Source: JANSWY01 sp965243755
Lineage (GTDB): Bacteria; Bacteroidota; Bacteroidia; Cytophagales; Cyclobacteriaceae
NCBI GenBank assembly: GCA_965243755.1
Contig: CBDEVW010000002.1
Coordinates: forward strand, 682,001 to 746,000
DNA length: 64,000 bases
Direction of reading: 5' to 3'
The position numbers and the translations under genes were made by a program. Below are positions 42,251-51,997 of the stretch, piece after piece; positions within the stretch are counted from its first letter, which is position 1, and each line of letters begins with the position of its first letter. The notes beneath the pieces are model-generated. The model searched no databases. It saw only the letters and a list, made by a program, of their open reading frames with translations, and was not told the origin of the DNA.

Positions 42251-44257
42251 ATGGAGAAGAGTAGCACCCCGATGCTAGTGAAAAATGATCCCTGGTTATC
42301 CCCTTATGAAGTAGAAATTGCCAATCGCATTCAAAGGTTTCAGGATAAATTGTCGGCAATTGAAAAGGAGTATGGAAGTCTGGATGAATTTGCTTCCGCT
42401 TACCAGCATATGGGGCTTAATTACGACTCCAAAAAGAAGGGGTGGACCTACAGAGAATGGGCACCCGCAGCGGCATCATTGAGTGTTACAGGTGATTTTA
42501 ATCAGTGGAGCAGAACCAAACACCCAATGACCCGAAACGAAAAGGGCGTGTGGGAGGTATTCATTCCTGAAAGTGAATTGCAGGAAGGCACCAAGTTTAA
42601 AGTACATGTTAAGGCTGCAAACGGTGATTTGGACAGGATACCGGCTTATGCAAAATATGTGGTTCAGGATCCTAAATCTTATGATTTTGCTGCGGTAGCA
42701 TACAAAGCAAAACCATTTAAATGGACCGACAAGAAATTCAGTTTAGATCAGATCCATGAAAACCCTTACATCTACGAATGCCATGTAGGAATGGCCCAGG
42801 AAAAAGAAGGTGTAGGAACTTATAGAGAATTTGCGGACAATGTTTTACCCAGGATCGCTGATTTGGGATACAATGCTATTCAGGTAATGGCAATACAGGA
42901 GCATCCCTACTACGGTTCTTTTGGCTATCATGTCAGTAGCTTTTTTGCCGCTTCCAGCCGGTTTGGGAGCCCTGAAGATCTTAAATACCTTATAAATGAG
43001 GCACACAACAGGGGAATTGCGGTCATCATGGACATTGTTCATTCGCATGCCGTGAAAAATATCGCCGAGGGACTCAATGAGTTTGATGGGTCAGATGATC
43101 TTTACTTTCACCCAGGTGGAAAGGGGACGCACAGTGCATGGGATTCCAAGTTATTCAATTATGGGAAAGAGGAGGTTTTGCAATACCTGGTATCTAATGT
43201 TAAATATTGGATCAATGAGTTTCATATTGATGGATACCGGTATGATGGGGTAACGTCCATGTTATACTTTCATCATGGAGATCATGTGAGTTTTGATCAT
43301 TACGACAAATATTTTAATGAGGTAGACTGGGATGTTCTAATCTACTTTCAGCTGGCCAATACCCTAATCAAGCAGTTGAAACCCAATGCCATTAGTATTG
43401 CAGAAGACATGAGTGGCATGCCAGGATTATGCAGACCTGTAGAAGAAGGCGGTCTTGGATTTGATTTTCGATTGGCCATGGGGATTCCGGATTACTGGAT
43501 AAAGCTTCTAAAGCATAAGCCCGATGAGGAGTGGAACATTCATGAATTGTGGGGAACATTGACCAACAGACGATTTGGAGAGCGAACCATTGCTTATGCC
43601 GAATCACATGATCAGGCATTGGTGGGTGACAAAACATTGGCTTTTTGGCTGATGGATAAGGAAATGTATACCCACATGCATAAGGATTATGACAGTGCCA
43701 TCATTGATAGAGGTATAGCATTGCATAAAATGATTAGGGCTTTCACCTTAAGTCTTGGAGGAGAAGGTTACCTTAATTTCATCGGTAATGAATTTGGTCA
43801 TCCGGAATGGGTGGATTTTCCCAGAGAAGGAAACAACTGGAGTTATAAATATGCCCGCAGACAATGGTCCCTGGTAGATCATCCTGATCTGAAATATAAA
43901 TACTTAAATGCCTTTGATGGCGCAATGATCCAAATGGCCAAGGAGCATGGTTTGGTTGGAGCATTGCCGGCACAACAGCTTAATATGGATGCAGAAAACA
44001 ATGTTATCATATTTGAGCGAAACAATTTGATCTTTGTATTCAACTTTCACACTCAAAACTCTATACCTGATTACCGGTTTAGAGTTCCTTCTCCTGGTAA
44101 GTACAAAATAGTACTGAACAGCGACAGGGAGGAGTTTGGAGGCTTTGCAAGAATTGATGATGAGATGAGCTATCCTACGGTCACATTGTTTGGAGAGCAT
44201 TTTTTGAGTCTTTATGTTCCCTGCAGAACCTGCATAGTGCTGGCACAGAAGAAGTAA
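42251..44257 (+). CDS. 1,4-alpha-glucan branching enzyme, eukaryotic-type (GH13_8-like)
   Basis: 668 residues, cytoplasmic. N-terminal CBM48 (about 55-155: GWTYREWAPAAASLSVTGDFNQW), then the GH13 barrel: QVMAIQEHPYYGSFGYHVSSFF, VIMDIVHSHA, Asp332 nucleophile (GYRYDGVTSML), Glu385 (IAEDMSGMP), Asp454 (ESHDQALVGDKT), then FIGNEFGHPEWVDFPREGN. These segments match the plant/animal branching enzymes rather than E. coli GlgB, which lacks FHHG and GDKT. It makes alpha-1,6 branches in glycogen. No glgA/glgC adjoins, but the starch-degradation genes upstream suggest a shared alpha-glucan theme. Confidence 0.93.
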   Translation: MEKSSTPMLVKNDPWLSPYEVEIANRIQRFQDKLSAIEKEYGSLDEFASAYQHMGLNYDSKKKGWTYREWAPAAASLSVTGDFNQWSRTKHPMTRNEKGVWEVFIPESELQEGTKFKVHVKAANGDLDRIPAYAKYVVQDPKSYDFAAVAYKAKPFKWTDKKFSLDQIHENPYIYECHVGMAQEKEGVGTYREFADNVLPRIADLGYNAIQVMAIQEHPYYGSFGYHVSSFFAASSRFGSPEDLKYLINEAHNRGIAVIMDIVHSHAVKNIAEGLNEFDGSDDLYFHPGGKGTHSAWDSKLFNYGKEEVLQYLVSNVKYWINEFHIDGYRYDGVTSMLYFHHGDHVSFDHYDKYFNEVDWDVLIYFQLANTLIKQLKPNAISIAEDMSGMPGLCRPVEEGGLGFDFRLAMGIPDYWIKLLKHKPDEEWNIHELWGTLTNRRFGERTIAYAESHDQALVGDKTLAFWLMDKEMYTHMHKDYDSAIIDRGIALHKMIRAFTLSLGGEGYLNFIGNEFGHPEWVDFPREGNNWSYKYARRQWSLVDHPDLKYKYLNAFDGAMIQMAKEHGLVGALPAQQLNMDAENNVIIFERNNLIFVFNFHTQNSIPDYRFRVPSPGKYKIVLNSDREEFGGFARIDDEMSYPTVTLFGEHFLSLYVPCRTCIVLAQKK

Positions 44258-44353
44258 ACATACTTTTTTCAGGGCTCTTGAAGTTTTTCTCAGGCCTTCA
44301 TCCTAATTTTGAATCATCAACAGGGGCCCGAACACCACAATTTATCAGATACA

Positions 44354-47296
44354 ATGAGCATTGATTTTAAGAGGCTTAGTCTCAAAGGGGAGGTATATAC
44401 AGACGAAACAACGAGAAGACTATACGCAACGGATGCTTCGGCCTACCGTGAACTACCATTGGCGGTAGCGGTACCCAAAGACAATGAAGATATCAGTGCA
44501 TTGATTGCATTTGCCAGAGCGAATAAAACTTCTCTCATTCCACGAACCGCAGGTACTTCTCTGGCGGGCCAGGTGGTAGGACAGGGTATTGTGGTGGATG
44601 TCTCCAAATATTTCAATCAGGTAATAGAAGTCAATGAGCAGGAAAAATGGGTCAGGGTGCAACCTGGAATTATCCGGGACGACCTGAACAAGCACCTGGC
44701 TCCATATGGTTTATACTTTGCTCCTGAAACTTCTACTGCTAACAGGGCAATGATTGGAGGAATGATTGGTAACAATTCATGCGGTGCTAATTCTGTGGTT
44801 TACGGAAGCACAAGAGAGCACCTGATAGAGGCAGGCGGTTTTTTAAGTGACGGGACGTACACAACCTTTTCTTCACTTGATAAGAATGCCTTTCTGGCAA
44901 AGGTCAATGGCCAGAAAGTAAGTGGTCAGCTGGAAAACGAAATCTACTTTAATACCCATGAGATACTATCAGATCCCAAAAACAGGGAAGAGATAGCCAG
45001 AGAATTTCCTAAAAAAAATATCCCCAGAAGAAATACAGGTTACGCCATTGATTTACTGGCAGATGCCAATCCATTCAAAGAGGGAGGGCACGACTTCAAT
45101 TTTTGTCAGCTGGTAGCGGGTTCTGAAGGTACATTGTTTTTTGTAACGGAGGCCAAACTGAATCTGGTAAATCTGCCCCCCAAACATAAAGCACTGGTAT
45201 GCCTTCATTGCGAAACCATCGATGAGTCATTGAGGGCCAACATTGTAGCATTGAACCATCGTCCAACAGCAGTGGAACTGATGGACCATTATATTCTGGA
45301 ATGCACGAAAAGTAATCGTGAGCAGGTGCAGAATAGATTTTTTGTAAAAGGGGACCCTCAGGCTATCCTGGTGATTGAATTGTCCTATGAAGATGTCGAT
45401 GAACTGAATAGGGCTGTTCAGGAACTGGTCGATGATCTGAAGAAAAATAACATGGGGTACCACTATCCTGTAGTGACAGGAGATGATATTAAAAAGGTAT
45501 GGACATTACGCAAAGCTGGATTAGGATTGCTTTCTAATCTTCCAGGAGATGCCAAACCTGCTCCGGTTATTGAAGATACTGCCGTTGATGTAAACGACCT
45601 GCCAGCATATATTGAGGAGTTTAATCAGATTCTGAAGAAGCACAATTTATACAGTGTACATTATGCACATGCGGGATCTGGCGAACTGCACCTTCGCCCT
45701 ATCATCAACCTAAAGACCAAAGAAGGCAATGTCCTTTTTAGAACAATTGCGGAGGAAATTGCTACCCTGGTTAAGAAATACAAGGGGTCGTTGAGTGGAG
45801 AGCATGGTGATGGGAGACTAAGAGGTGAGTTTATTCCTCAAATGATTGGGCAACACAACTATGAGCTGATAAAAAAGGTGAAAAAGACCTGGGATCCCGA
45901 TAATATTTTTAATCCCGGGAAAATAGTGGACACCCCTCCCATGAATGATCATCTCAGGTATGACCCGGGTCAGGATACTCCTGAAATTGAGACTTACTTC
46001 GACTTTAGTGATACGCAGGGGTATGTTAGGGCAGCTGAGTTGTGTAATGGTTCTGGTGATTGCAGGAAATCGGAATTGTCTGGAGGTACCATGTGCCCGA
46101 GCTATATGGCTACCGGCAATGAGAAAGACACGACCAGGGCAAGGGCCAATATCCTGCGGGAAATGATCACAAAAACGGCTATTAAGAAGGACAACCCGTT
46201 TGATCATGAAGAGATCAGGGAAGTGCTTGATTTGTGCCTCAGCTGTAAGGGATGTAAGTCAGAATGTCCCTCGAATGTGGATATGGCAAAACTCAAGGCA
46301 GAAGCCACCCAACACTATTATGAAAAGCATGGCGCTCCATTCCGATCTAAGCAAATTGCGAACGTTACCTGGGGTATGAAGATTGCAGAAAAGATCCCGG
46401 GAATTTACAACTGGGGAGTCACCAATCCTTTGACCAGTAAAATCTTTAAGTCTGCTATGGGATTTGCGCAGGAGCGACCCATTCCGAGAGTAGGAAAGAA
46501 AACATTGATCAAGTGGTATCAGCAGGACTTTGCTCCAAAAACGAGGGAGACTGGTAAAGGTGTAGTTTATTTTTTTGCTGATGAATTTACCAATTATCAG
46601 GAACAGGATATTGAAATTGGAAAAAAAGCAATTCTATTGCTGGATCAGCTCGGGTATGGGGTGAAGATTCCCGATTTATTGGAAAGCGGAAGAACCTGGT
46701 TGAGTAAAGGTTTTGTGAAAAAAGCCAAACAAATTGTCAATGAAAACCTCAACAGACTGAAGGATTTGATTGCTGAGGAGACTCCATTATTGGGATTGGA
46801 ACCCAGTACTATTTTGAGCTTCAGGGACGAGTATTTGTCACTGGCTGATACACAAAACAAACCAATTGCCGACCGAATTTCAAAATCAGCACTTCTGGTA
46901 GAAGAGTTTTTACTGGAAGAGACGAAAAAGGGTAATCTACAATCAGATCAGTTTGTTGAGACTGAGCAATTGATCAAGCTGCATGGGCATTGTCATCAAA
47001 AGGCACTTGCTTCGGTAACACCCACCAAGCGATTACTGGAATTGCCCAAAAATTACAAGGTGCACATGATTCCATCCGGATGCTGCGGTATGGCAGGATC
47101 ATTTGGTTATGAAAAAGAACATTATAAGGTCTCAATGGATATTGGCGAACTTGTATTGTTTCCAAAAGTCAGAGAGCAATCGAATGATGTGATTATTGCA
47201 GCCCCCGGGACAAGTTGCAGACACCAGATTGCAGATGGTACCGGGAGAGTTGCCCAACATCCTATTGCCATATTATATGATGCATTGAAAAAATAA
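44354..47296 (+). CDS. FAD-binding oxidase with Fe-S/CCG domains (GlcD/Dld-like fusion)
   Basis: 980 residues from ATG at 44354 (MSIDFKRLSL; the TTG at 44309 is unlikely). N-terminal FAD-linked oxidase domain (IPRTAGTSLAGQVVGQGIVVD, IGGMIGNNSCGANSVVYGS), FAD-oxidase C domain (VHYAHAGSGELHLRPI, GSLSGEHGDGRLRGEF), then two 4Fe-4S motifs (CNGSGDCRKSELSGGTMCP and CLSCKGCKSECP) and a C-terminal CCG domain with GHCHQKAL and PSGCCGMAGSFGYE. The fusion of GlcD-like and GlcF-like parts matches D-lactate or 2-hydroxyacid dehydrogenases that feed electrons to quinone. Substrate unresolved. Confidence 0.9.
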   Translation: MSIDFKRLSLKGEVYTDETTRRLYATDASAYRELPLAVAVPKDNEDISALIAFARANKTSLIPRTAGTSLAGQVVGQGIVVDVSKYFNQVIEVNEQEKWVRVQPGIIRDDLNKHLAPYGLYFAPETSTANRAMIGGMIGNNSCGANSVVYGSTREHLIEAGGFLSDGTYTTFSSLDKNAFLAKVNGQKVSGQLENEIYFNTHEILSDPKNREEIAREFPKKNIPRRNTGYAIDLLADANPFKEGGHDFNFCQLVAGSEGTLFFVTEAKLNLVNLPPKHKALVCLHCETIDESLRANIVALNHRPTAVELMDHYILECTKSNREQVQNRFFVKGDPQAILVIELSYEDVDELNRAVQELVDDLKKNNMGYHYPVVTGDDIKKVWTLRKAGLGLLSNLPGDAKPAPVIEDTAVDVNDLPAYIEEFNQILKKHNLYSVHYAHAGSGELHLRPIINLKTKEGNVLFRTIAEEIATLVKKYKGSLSGEHGDGRLRGEFIPQMIGQHNYELIKKVKKTWDPDNIFNPGKIVDTPPMNDHLRYDPGQDTPEIETYFDFSDTQGYVRAAELCNGSGDCRKSELSGGTMCPSYMATGNEKDTTRARANILREMITKTAIKKDNPFDHEEIREVLDLCLSCKGCKSECPSNVDMAKLKAEATQHYYEKHGAPFRSKQIANVTWGMKIAEKIPGIYNWGVTNPLTSKIFKSAMGFAQERPIPRVGKKTLIKWYQQDFAPKTRETGKGVVYFFADEFTNYQEQDIEIGKKAILLLDQLGYGVKIPDLLESGRTWLSKGFVKKAKQIVNENLNRLKDLIAEETPLLGLEPSTILSFRDEYLSLADTQNKPIADRISKSALLVEEFLLEETKKGNLQSDQFVETEQLIKLHGHCHQKALASVTPTKRLLELPKNYKVHMIPSGCCGMAGSFGYEKEHYKVSMDIGELVLFPKVREQSNDVIIAAPGTSCRHQIADGTGRVAQHPIAILYDALKK

Positions 47297-47315
47297 AAGG
47301 CCGGTTTCCCGGCCT
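47288..47315 (-). terminator. Rho-independent terminator after the giant protein/PID-CTERM operon 2
   Basis: On the minus strand AGGCCGG, GAAA loop, CCGGCCT, then TTTATTTTTT. It sits in the 23-bp gap between convergent stop codons and overlaps the end of the plus-strand gene. Confidence 0.85.
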
Positions 47316-47319
47316 GATA

Positions 47320-47505
47320 TCACTGCTTTCTTCTACTATCTCTTATTTTCTTAATCCCGTAGATTCCTCCTGCAGCCAGGAGGATGGAGAGCCCTCCATC
47401 AATGGGGGTGGCTGGCGGTCCACCCTGAGCCATCAAAGGATAAGTGGTAATCATTATGATTGCGGTTAACAATAACCTGTGATATTTATATATAGCGCTG
47501 ATCAT
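47320..47505 (-). CDS. PID-CTERM short protein (copy 2)
   Basis: 61 residues: signal peptide ending about LMAQ, then GGPPATPIDGG, hydrophobic LSILLAAGGIYGI and basic KKIRDSRRKQ. Over the last ~36 residues it is nearly identical in pattern to the protein at 18362-18538 (PPATPIDGGLS, KK-RDSR), while the signal peptides differ, so selection is on the sorting-signal-like part. The ATG overlaps the stop of the giant gene by 4 bp (ATGA), which couples their translation. It is followed directly by a strong terminator. Confidence 0.8.
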   Translation of the reverse strand: MISAIYKYHRLLLTAIIMITTYPLMAQGGPPATPIDGGLSILLAAGGIYGIKKIRDSRRKQ

Positions 47506-50500
47506 CTTTTTATGGTTTTAGTGGTGATTAAATTTTTGGTATCAGAGAGCTGGATCAGGTAAATCGTCCCTTGATTTAGTTGGAAATCACTCTCTATGCT
47601 GTTCTGAATGGAATTCACCTGCTCACTCCAGAGGACTTTTCCTGAGATGTCGAGTACCTCAAGTTTGAGTTGATCTGAGTCCAGTTTACCGCCCAATGTC
47701 AGCACATCATTTCCAAAATGAATGTTATAGTTTAAGAAACTACCTTCGGCTGATAAAGGTGAAGCCTGACTTAGAATCAATTGATACCTTTCAGTATTGT
47801 ACCCTGGTGATAAGGTTAGCTCGACAGATTCATCTTCGCTAAGCATTTGATAATGTTGCTGTTGAGCATCAAATAAATAAACATCAACACTTTGGTTCCA
47901 TATAGAAGACTTTTCAATTTGTAGTTCGTACGTACCAGCTTCTGAGATCTCTATCCCCAAAGGAATAGCCATTGCCTCACCAGTGAATGTGGGAAGTTCC
48001 TGGATAGCCATGGGTTGATTTTCAGCCAGGGTGAAGATATTGAAGTCATGATTTCCGAATAGTTTTTGGGCATCCAGATCGTCATTTGGAGATAACGTTC
48101 CATTTTCAGTTAATCCAAACAGGGTTTCGCTAAAGAATAAGTCATTGATTAATTTTACCCTAATCGTTTTATGCTTGTCGCCCTTTTCTTCTCTAAAGAA
48201 ATTAGCATCCCAACTTCCATATTGAAACCTCATATCTTCAGTGAAGCTAAGTGTTTGTCCTGTTCCTGTTGCTTTGACGAAGAAGCCTTGAAATGAACCC
48301 AGATAACCATTGAAGTCGCCAGACCTGGTATCATTACCTGAGACCTGACCAAGGTCATTAATAATCATGTAATCGGCACTTGACCTTCTTCCGACATCTG
48401 ATCCACCGTCTAGCCAAATATAAACTGATCCGGTTATGGCTCCAGAACCAGAAGATCCATTGGCGTTAATAAACGAGCTGAAATTCAAACCAGCGGGATA
48501 AGGATTAGATACCAAGTTGAAACCATCATAATTAGCCTCATCCCCTGTGCTGGTATTGAAATCCAGCGGTACGTCGATTGTGCCGCTATTTGGAGTGCCA
48601 GTGAATATAACCTCATTCGTAAAAGCAGAGAAATAACCTATTCCGGGAGTCATTGTTTCGGGAGTTGTTACCTGGATAAACCGGGCCAGGCCGTCATCAC
48701 TTCCGAATGATTGTGATTCATCATATCTATATACCAGAGACCCCAAACTACTGGTTGATCCGTTTGTTACCGGTGAGCCAAAGACTCCATATTTACCTAT
48801 TCCTTCAAATGTTGGATTTCTTTTAAATGTCAAGGCATTACCATTAAGTGTCGTTCCTGAATCTTTGAAGTAATTGGAGCCGGATTCAAAAACTATGGAC
48901 CCATTATTGGTTAAGGTGCAAGAGTTTATTTGACGTAAAGGTGTCCTGTCCAATGTTAGAGTAACGCCATTATCAATTATAAGAGTGCCGAAATAAAAAT
49001 TAAAATTTTGGCAATTGATAGTAAAGTCACTAGTTATGGTCCAGGTCCCTTCATATCCGGTAGATCCAATTTGCCAGTTTAAACCCACATCTATTGCCGG
49101 AGATCCTCCAAAGTCTATTTCTTCGTCTTCATTTGAGACAAAAAGTAAACTTGAGATATCAATAACAGATCCGGTGCTTGTGTAAATGGACCCGTATAAA
49201 TCGAGATCATCCATAGCATAAGTTGGTGAATTAGTAGCCAGGGATCCATCAAAATCATGGCACTCCAAATTACTTCCAGTAATTACCTGCCCAGGTGTAG
49301 AGAATGAGTTGCTATCAAAAATGACATCACAATTTTTGTCGGGAGCAAATGAGTGCATGGTGGAGCCACCTGAAGTTGTAGCCCAATGGTTAGTGAAATC
49401 ATCAAATGAACCTCCATCACCTACCCAATACATTTTCAGGTAGTCTACATTGAAAGTTCTGTCAACATTTGGAGCAGCATTGTAGTTGTCATTTCCACTT
49501 TGACTTGCGCGAATTGTTACCTGCCCCGGAGCAACTATGCTCACTGTATTTCCAGATACTGTTGCTACATCTGTATCTAAAGATTGAAAGCTAACGGTTA
49601 ACCCGGAAGATGCGCTGGCCGACAAAGTAAAATCCGCGTCACCATAAGTCTTGTCAGAAGGTTGATTAAAGGTGATGGTCTGGTCAATTGGGTTGATAGT
49701 AACATTTACAGCATCTGAAGCAGGACAACCCGTGGAGTTGGTTACTGTGACGGAATAGGTCCCCTCCTCTGAAACATTGATTGATTGAGAGGTCGCCCCG
49801 GTGGACCAGTCGTACGAACTGAACCCCGCTCCGGCATCTATGTTGATGGAATTACCCGAGGGGTCATAATCTTCGGAAATATTTGGTCCAAGGTCCACTG
49901 CTGGAGGATTACATAAATTGAAGATTTTAGACCCTACAAGAATCACGTCATCATTATTAGCATCTTCAAAAGCATGTGTAATACCAAAAGCTACTTCATA
50001 GATTGAAAACCCTTGCTGAACACCGCTGCTGTTGAACCTTACAAAACCTGCATATGGATTGATAGCTGGATTGCCGTCATTGGGATCATCATCCACTACC
50101 AGGTTTCCTGCGACCACATATTCGCCTGAGGAATTCTTAAAGATGTGGACTCCTCCTGAGGACATGGCCTGGTGATCATCATCATTTGGTTTGGGCTCAA
50201 GGTCTGTCCAAAAACTTCTACTTGCTCCGGTGATATTGTAACCTGCAATAATCAGTCGATATGAAGGACTAACCCACTCCCTGCCAGTCATGATGGCCTT
50301 GGTGCCATCGACCATCACATCAGTGACATCATAAATGTCTGTATCAGTGGCACTGTAAAATGTAGAGCCATTGTAAGTGACTACTCCGGTGGTTGAACCG
50401 AGATCATTGACAAAGACGACATTACTTCCACTCACATCAAAATCAACAATATCGGACCATGTACTTGAAGTGGAGGCAGTAGAGGATGGGGTTGTTGAGG

Positions 50501-51167
50501 AACCAAAGCTCGTTGTGAATTTATGATAGATCAATTCATCATCTACAGGTTTTAAAGCAGCAATATGAATGGTAGTCGATACTACTTTAATTTTATAGCC
50601 ATATTCAAAGCCACTTTCCACATTTAAACGAAGTGTTCTCGTACCCCCTGAGGTATATTTGGCAAGAACCAGGTCCTGACTATACAAGGCGCCAGAATAC
50701 TGATTACCAACCACATACAGGGTAGATCCAGATAAATAGGCATCTCTGTATGTTCCTGAATATGCAGATGAGGTGCTGGTTGAATAGTCGTAAGTGTCAT
50801 CCCATTGAAATGTACCAGCAGAATTGTACTTTACTGCCAGGCACTCTGTTTTGGATCCTTCCAGAGCACTTCCAACGATATACGAATTTCCAGACCCATC
50901 CACTTGCAGTCGGTAAGGTTCATCATCATCCCCTGAGTCGTAGGTTTTTGCCCATACTTTTCCGCTGCTGTTGTATTTTACCAACACAATATCATCATCG
51001 GTATTGGCTTTTTTCCCCAGGAGGTAGACATTGCCGCTGTTGTCATATCCAACGTCCACCAGTTCATCATAATCTGAGGCGATAGTTTGGTCCCACTTGC
51101 CAGTAAACTGAGCATTGGCCATCAAAGTGAACAGGCATAGTAAGACAGTTGTAGTTTGTAGTTTCAT
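47502..51167 (-). CDS. Giant secreted protein with beta-propeller, Ig-like domains and shared C-terminal module
   Basis: 1221 residues. Signal peptide MKLQTTTVLLCLFTLMANA. Residues about 20-415: SBBP-like propeller repeats (DELVDVGYDNSGNVYLLGK, EPYRLQVDGSGNSYIVG). About 420-492: PKD/Ig-like domain (SSYDWSTGATSQSINVSE, GTYSVTVTNSTGCPASD). About 497-580: MBG-like domain (DQTITFNQPSDKTYGDADF). The final ~640 residues contain a beta-rich fold and a module shared with the 11482-18339 protein (FNLVSNPYPAGLNFSSF, GSFQGFFVKATG), ending in a sorting-type domain (LEVLDISGKVLWSEQV, GTIYLIQLSDT). Predicted cell-surface protein exported by a T9SS. Its stop overlaps the PID-CTERM peptide start. Confidence 0.85.
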   Translation of the reverse strand: MKLQTTTVLLCLFTLMANAQFTGKWDQTIASDYDELVDVGYDNSGNVYLLGKKANTDDDIVLVKYNSSGKVWAKTYDSGDDDEPYRLQVDGSGNSYIVGSALEGSKTECLAVKYNSAGTFQWDDTYDYSTSTSSAYSGTYRDAYLSGSTLYVVGNQYSGALYSQDLVLAKYTSGGTRTLRLNVESGFEYGYKIKVVSTTIHIAALKPVDDELIYHKFTTSFGSSTTPSSTASTSSTWSDIVDFDVSGSNVVFVNDLGSTTGVVTYNGSTFYSATDTDIYDVTDVMVDGTKAIMTGREWVSPSYRLIIAGYNITGASRSFWTDLEPKPNDDDHQAMSSGGVHIFKNSSGEYVVAGNLVVDDDPNDGNPAINPYAGFVRFNSSGVQQGFSIYEVAFGITHAFEDANNDDVILVGSKIFNLCNPPAVDLGPNISEDYDPSGNSINIDAGAGFSSYDWSTGATSQSINVSEEGTYSVTVTNSTGCPASDAVNVTINPIDQTITFNQPSDKTYGDADFTLSASASSGLTVSFQSLDTDVATVSGNTVSIVAPGQVTIRASQSGNDNYNAAPNVDRTFNVDYLKMYWVGDGGSFDDFTNHWATTSGGSTMHSFAPDKNCDVIFDSNSFSTPGQVITGSNLECHDFDGSLATNSPTYAMDDLDLYGSIYTSTGSVIDISSLLFVSNEDEEIDFGGSPAIDVGLNWQIGSTGYEGTWTITSDFTINCQNFNFYFGTLIIDNGVTLTLDRTPLRQINSCTLTNNGSIVFESGSNYFKDSGTTLNGNALTFKRNPTFEGIGKYGVFGSPVTNGSTSSLGSLVYRYDESQSFGSDDGLARFIQVTTPETMTPGIGYFSAFTNEVIFTGTPNSGTIDVPLDFNTSTGDEANYDGFNLVSNPYPAGLNFSSFINANGSSGSGAITGSVYIWLDGGSDVGRRSSADYMIINDLGQVSGNDTRSGDFNGYLGSFQGFFVKATGTGQTLSFTEDMRFQYGSWDANFFREEKGDKHKTIRVKLINDLFFSETLFGLTENGTLSPNDDLDAQKLFGNHDFNIFTLAENQPMAIQELPTFTGEAMAIPLGIEISEAGTYELQIEKSSIWNQSVDVYLFDAQQQHYQMLSEDESVELTLSPGYNTERYQLILSQASPLSAEGSFLNYNIHFGNDVLTLGGKLDSDQLKLEVLDISGKVLWSEQVNSIQNSIESDFQLNQGTIYLIQLSDTKNLITTKTIKR

Positions 51168-51286
51168 CTTGGTAATTGGTTAAAAATGAAGAATCAACAT
51201 ACAAACTCATACTATCCACCTCAAGGTAGTTTTAGTAGAGCCTGTTTATTTTTTAGTGGAACATGATTTGGTTCTAGTGAATTTTT

Positions 51287-51997
51287 TCACAAAATCTTAA
51301 ATCGGTCAAACAATGCAGACTTGTAGCTTTGCCCAACGGTGAGCTGATAGTTGTCAAGGTATACAAAGCCTTCACCCACACTACTGATTTTATGAAAATT
51401 GATCAGGTAGGATCGATGAATCCTCACAAATGAATTCTTTGACAGTTTTTCCTCTACACTCTTTAAGGTATGGCTGATCAAATATTTTTCATTGCTGGTA
51501 TGAATGTAAGTATAATTGTCGTAGGCTTCTGCATAATAGATTTCATCCTGATCAAGGGAGATCAACTGATGATCTTGTCTTACAAAGAACTTTTCCGGAG
51601 AAGGATCAGGCGTGCTGTGATTGTTGCTGGACTTAAACAGTGCCATTTCCACATTGGCGATTAATTCTTCGTTGTTGAAAGGCTTGATGAGGTATGCTTT
51701 GGGTGATGTTTCTCTGGCTCTTGCGATGGTTTTTTTATCGTAGTAAGAAGTGAGAAATATGAAAGGAACCTGGTGATAACCGTTAATGGCTCTTGCCAAT
51801 TCTATTCCATCGGTATCTCCTTCTATATTAATATCCAGCAAAATAAGGTCAAGAGCGGTTTCATTTAGTTTTTCCAGGCATGATTTGGCATTGTTAACAA
51901 ATCCTGCGACCTGATAGCCCGCTTTCTCGAGTTTTGCGGCAATATCCATTGCTACAATGACCTCATCTTCCACAATTAATATTTTGGCCTCACTCAT
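51287..51997 (-). CDS. LytTR-family response regulator
   Basis: 236 residues. Receiver domain about 1-118: ILIVEDEVIVAMDIA, phospho-acceptor in LDLILLDINIEGDTDGIELA, Ser/Thr in FLTSYYD and Lys in YLIKPFNNEEL. LytTR domain about 140-236: YYAEAYDNYTYIHTSNEKYL and FVRIHRSYLINFHKI. It is translationally coupled (4-bp overlap) to the upstream TPR histidine kinase. The receiver is of the type that pairs with HisKA_2 kinases. Confidence 0.9.
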   Translation of the reverse strand: MSEAKILIVEDEVIVAMDIAAKLEKAGYQVAGFVNNAKSCLEKLNETALDLILLDINIEGDTDGIELARAINGYHQVPFIFLTSYYDKKTIARARETSPKAYLIKPFNNEELIANVEMALFKSSNNHSTPDPSPEKFFVRQDHQLISLDQDEIYYAEAYDNYTYIHTSNEKYLISHTLKSVEEKLSKNSFVRIHRSYLINFHKISSVGEGFVYLDNYQLTVGQSYKSALFDRFKIL

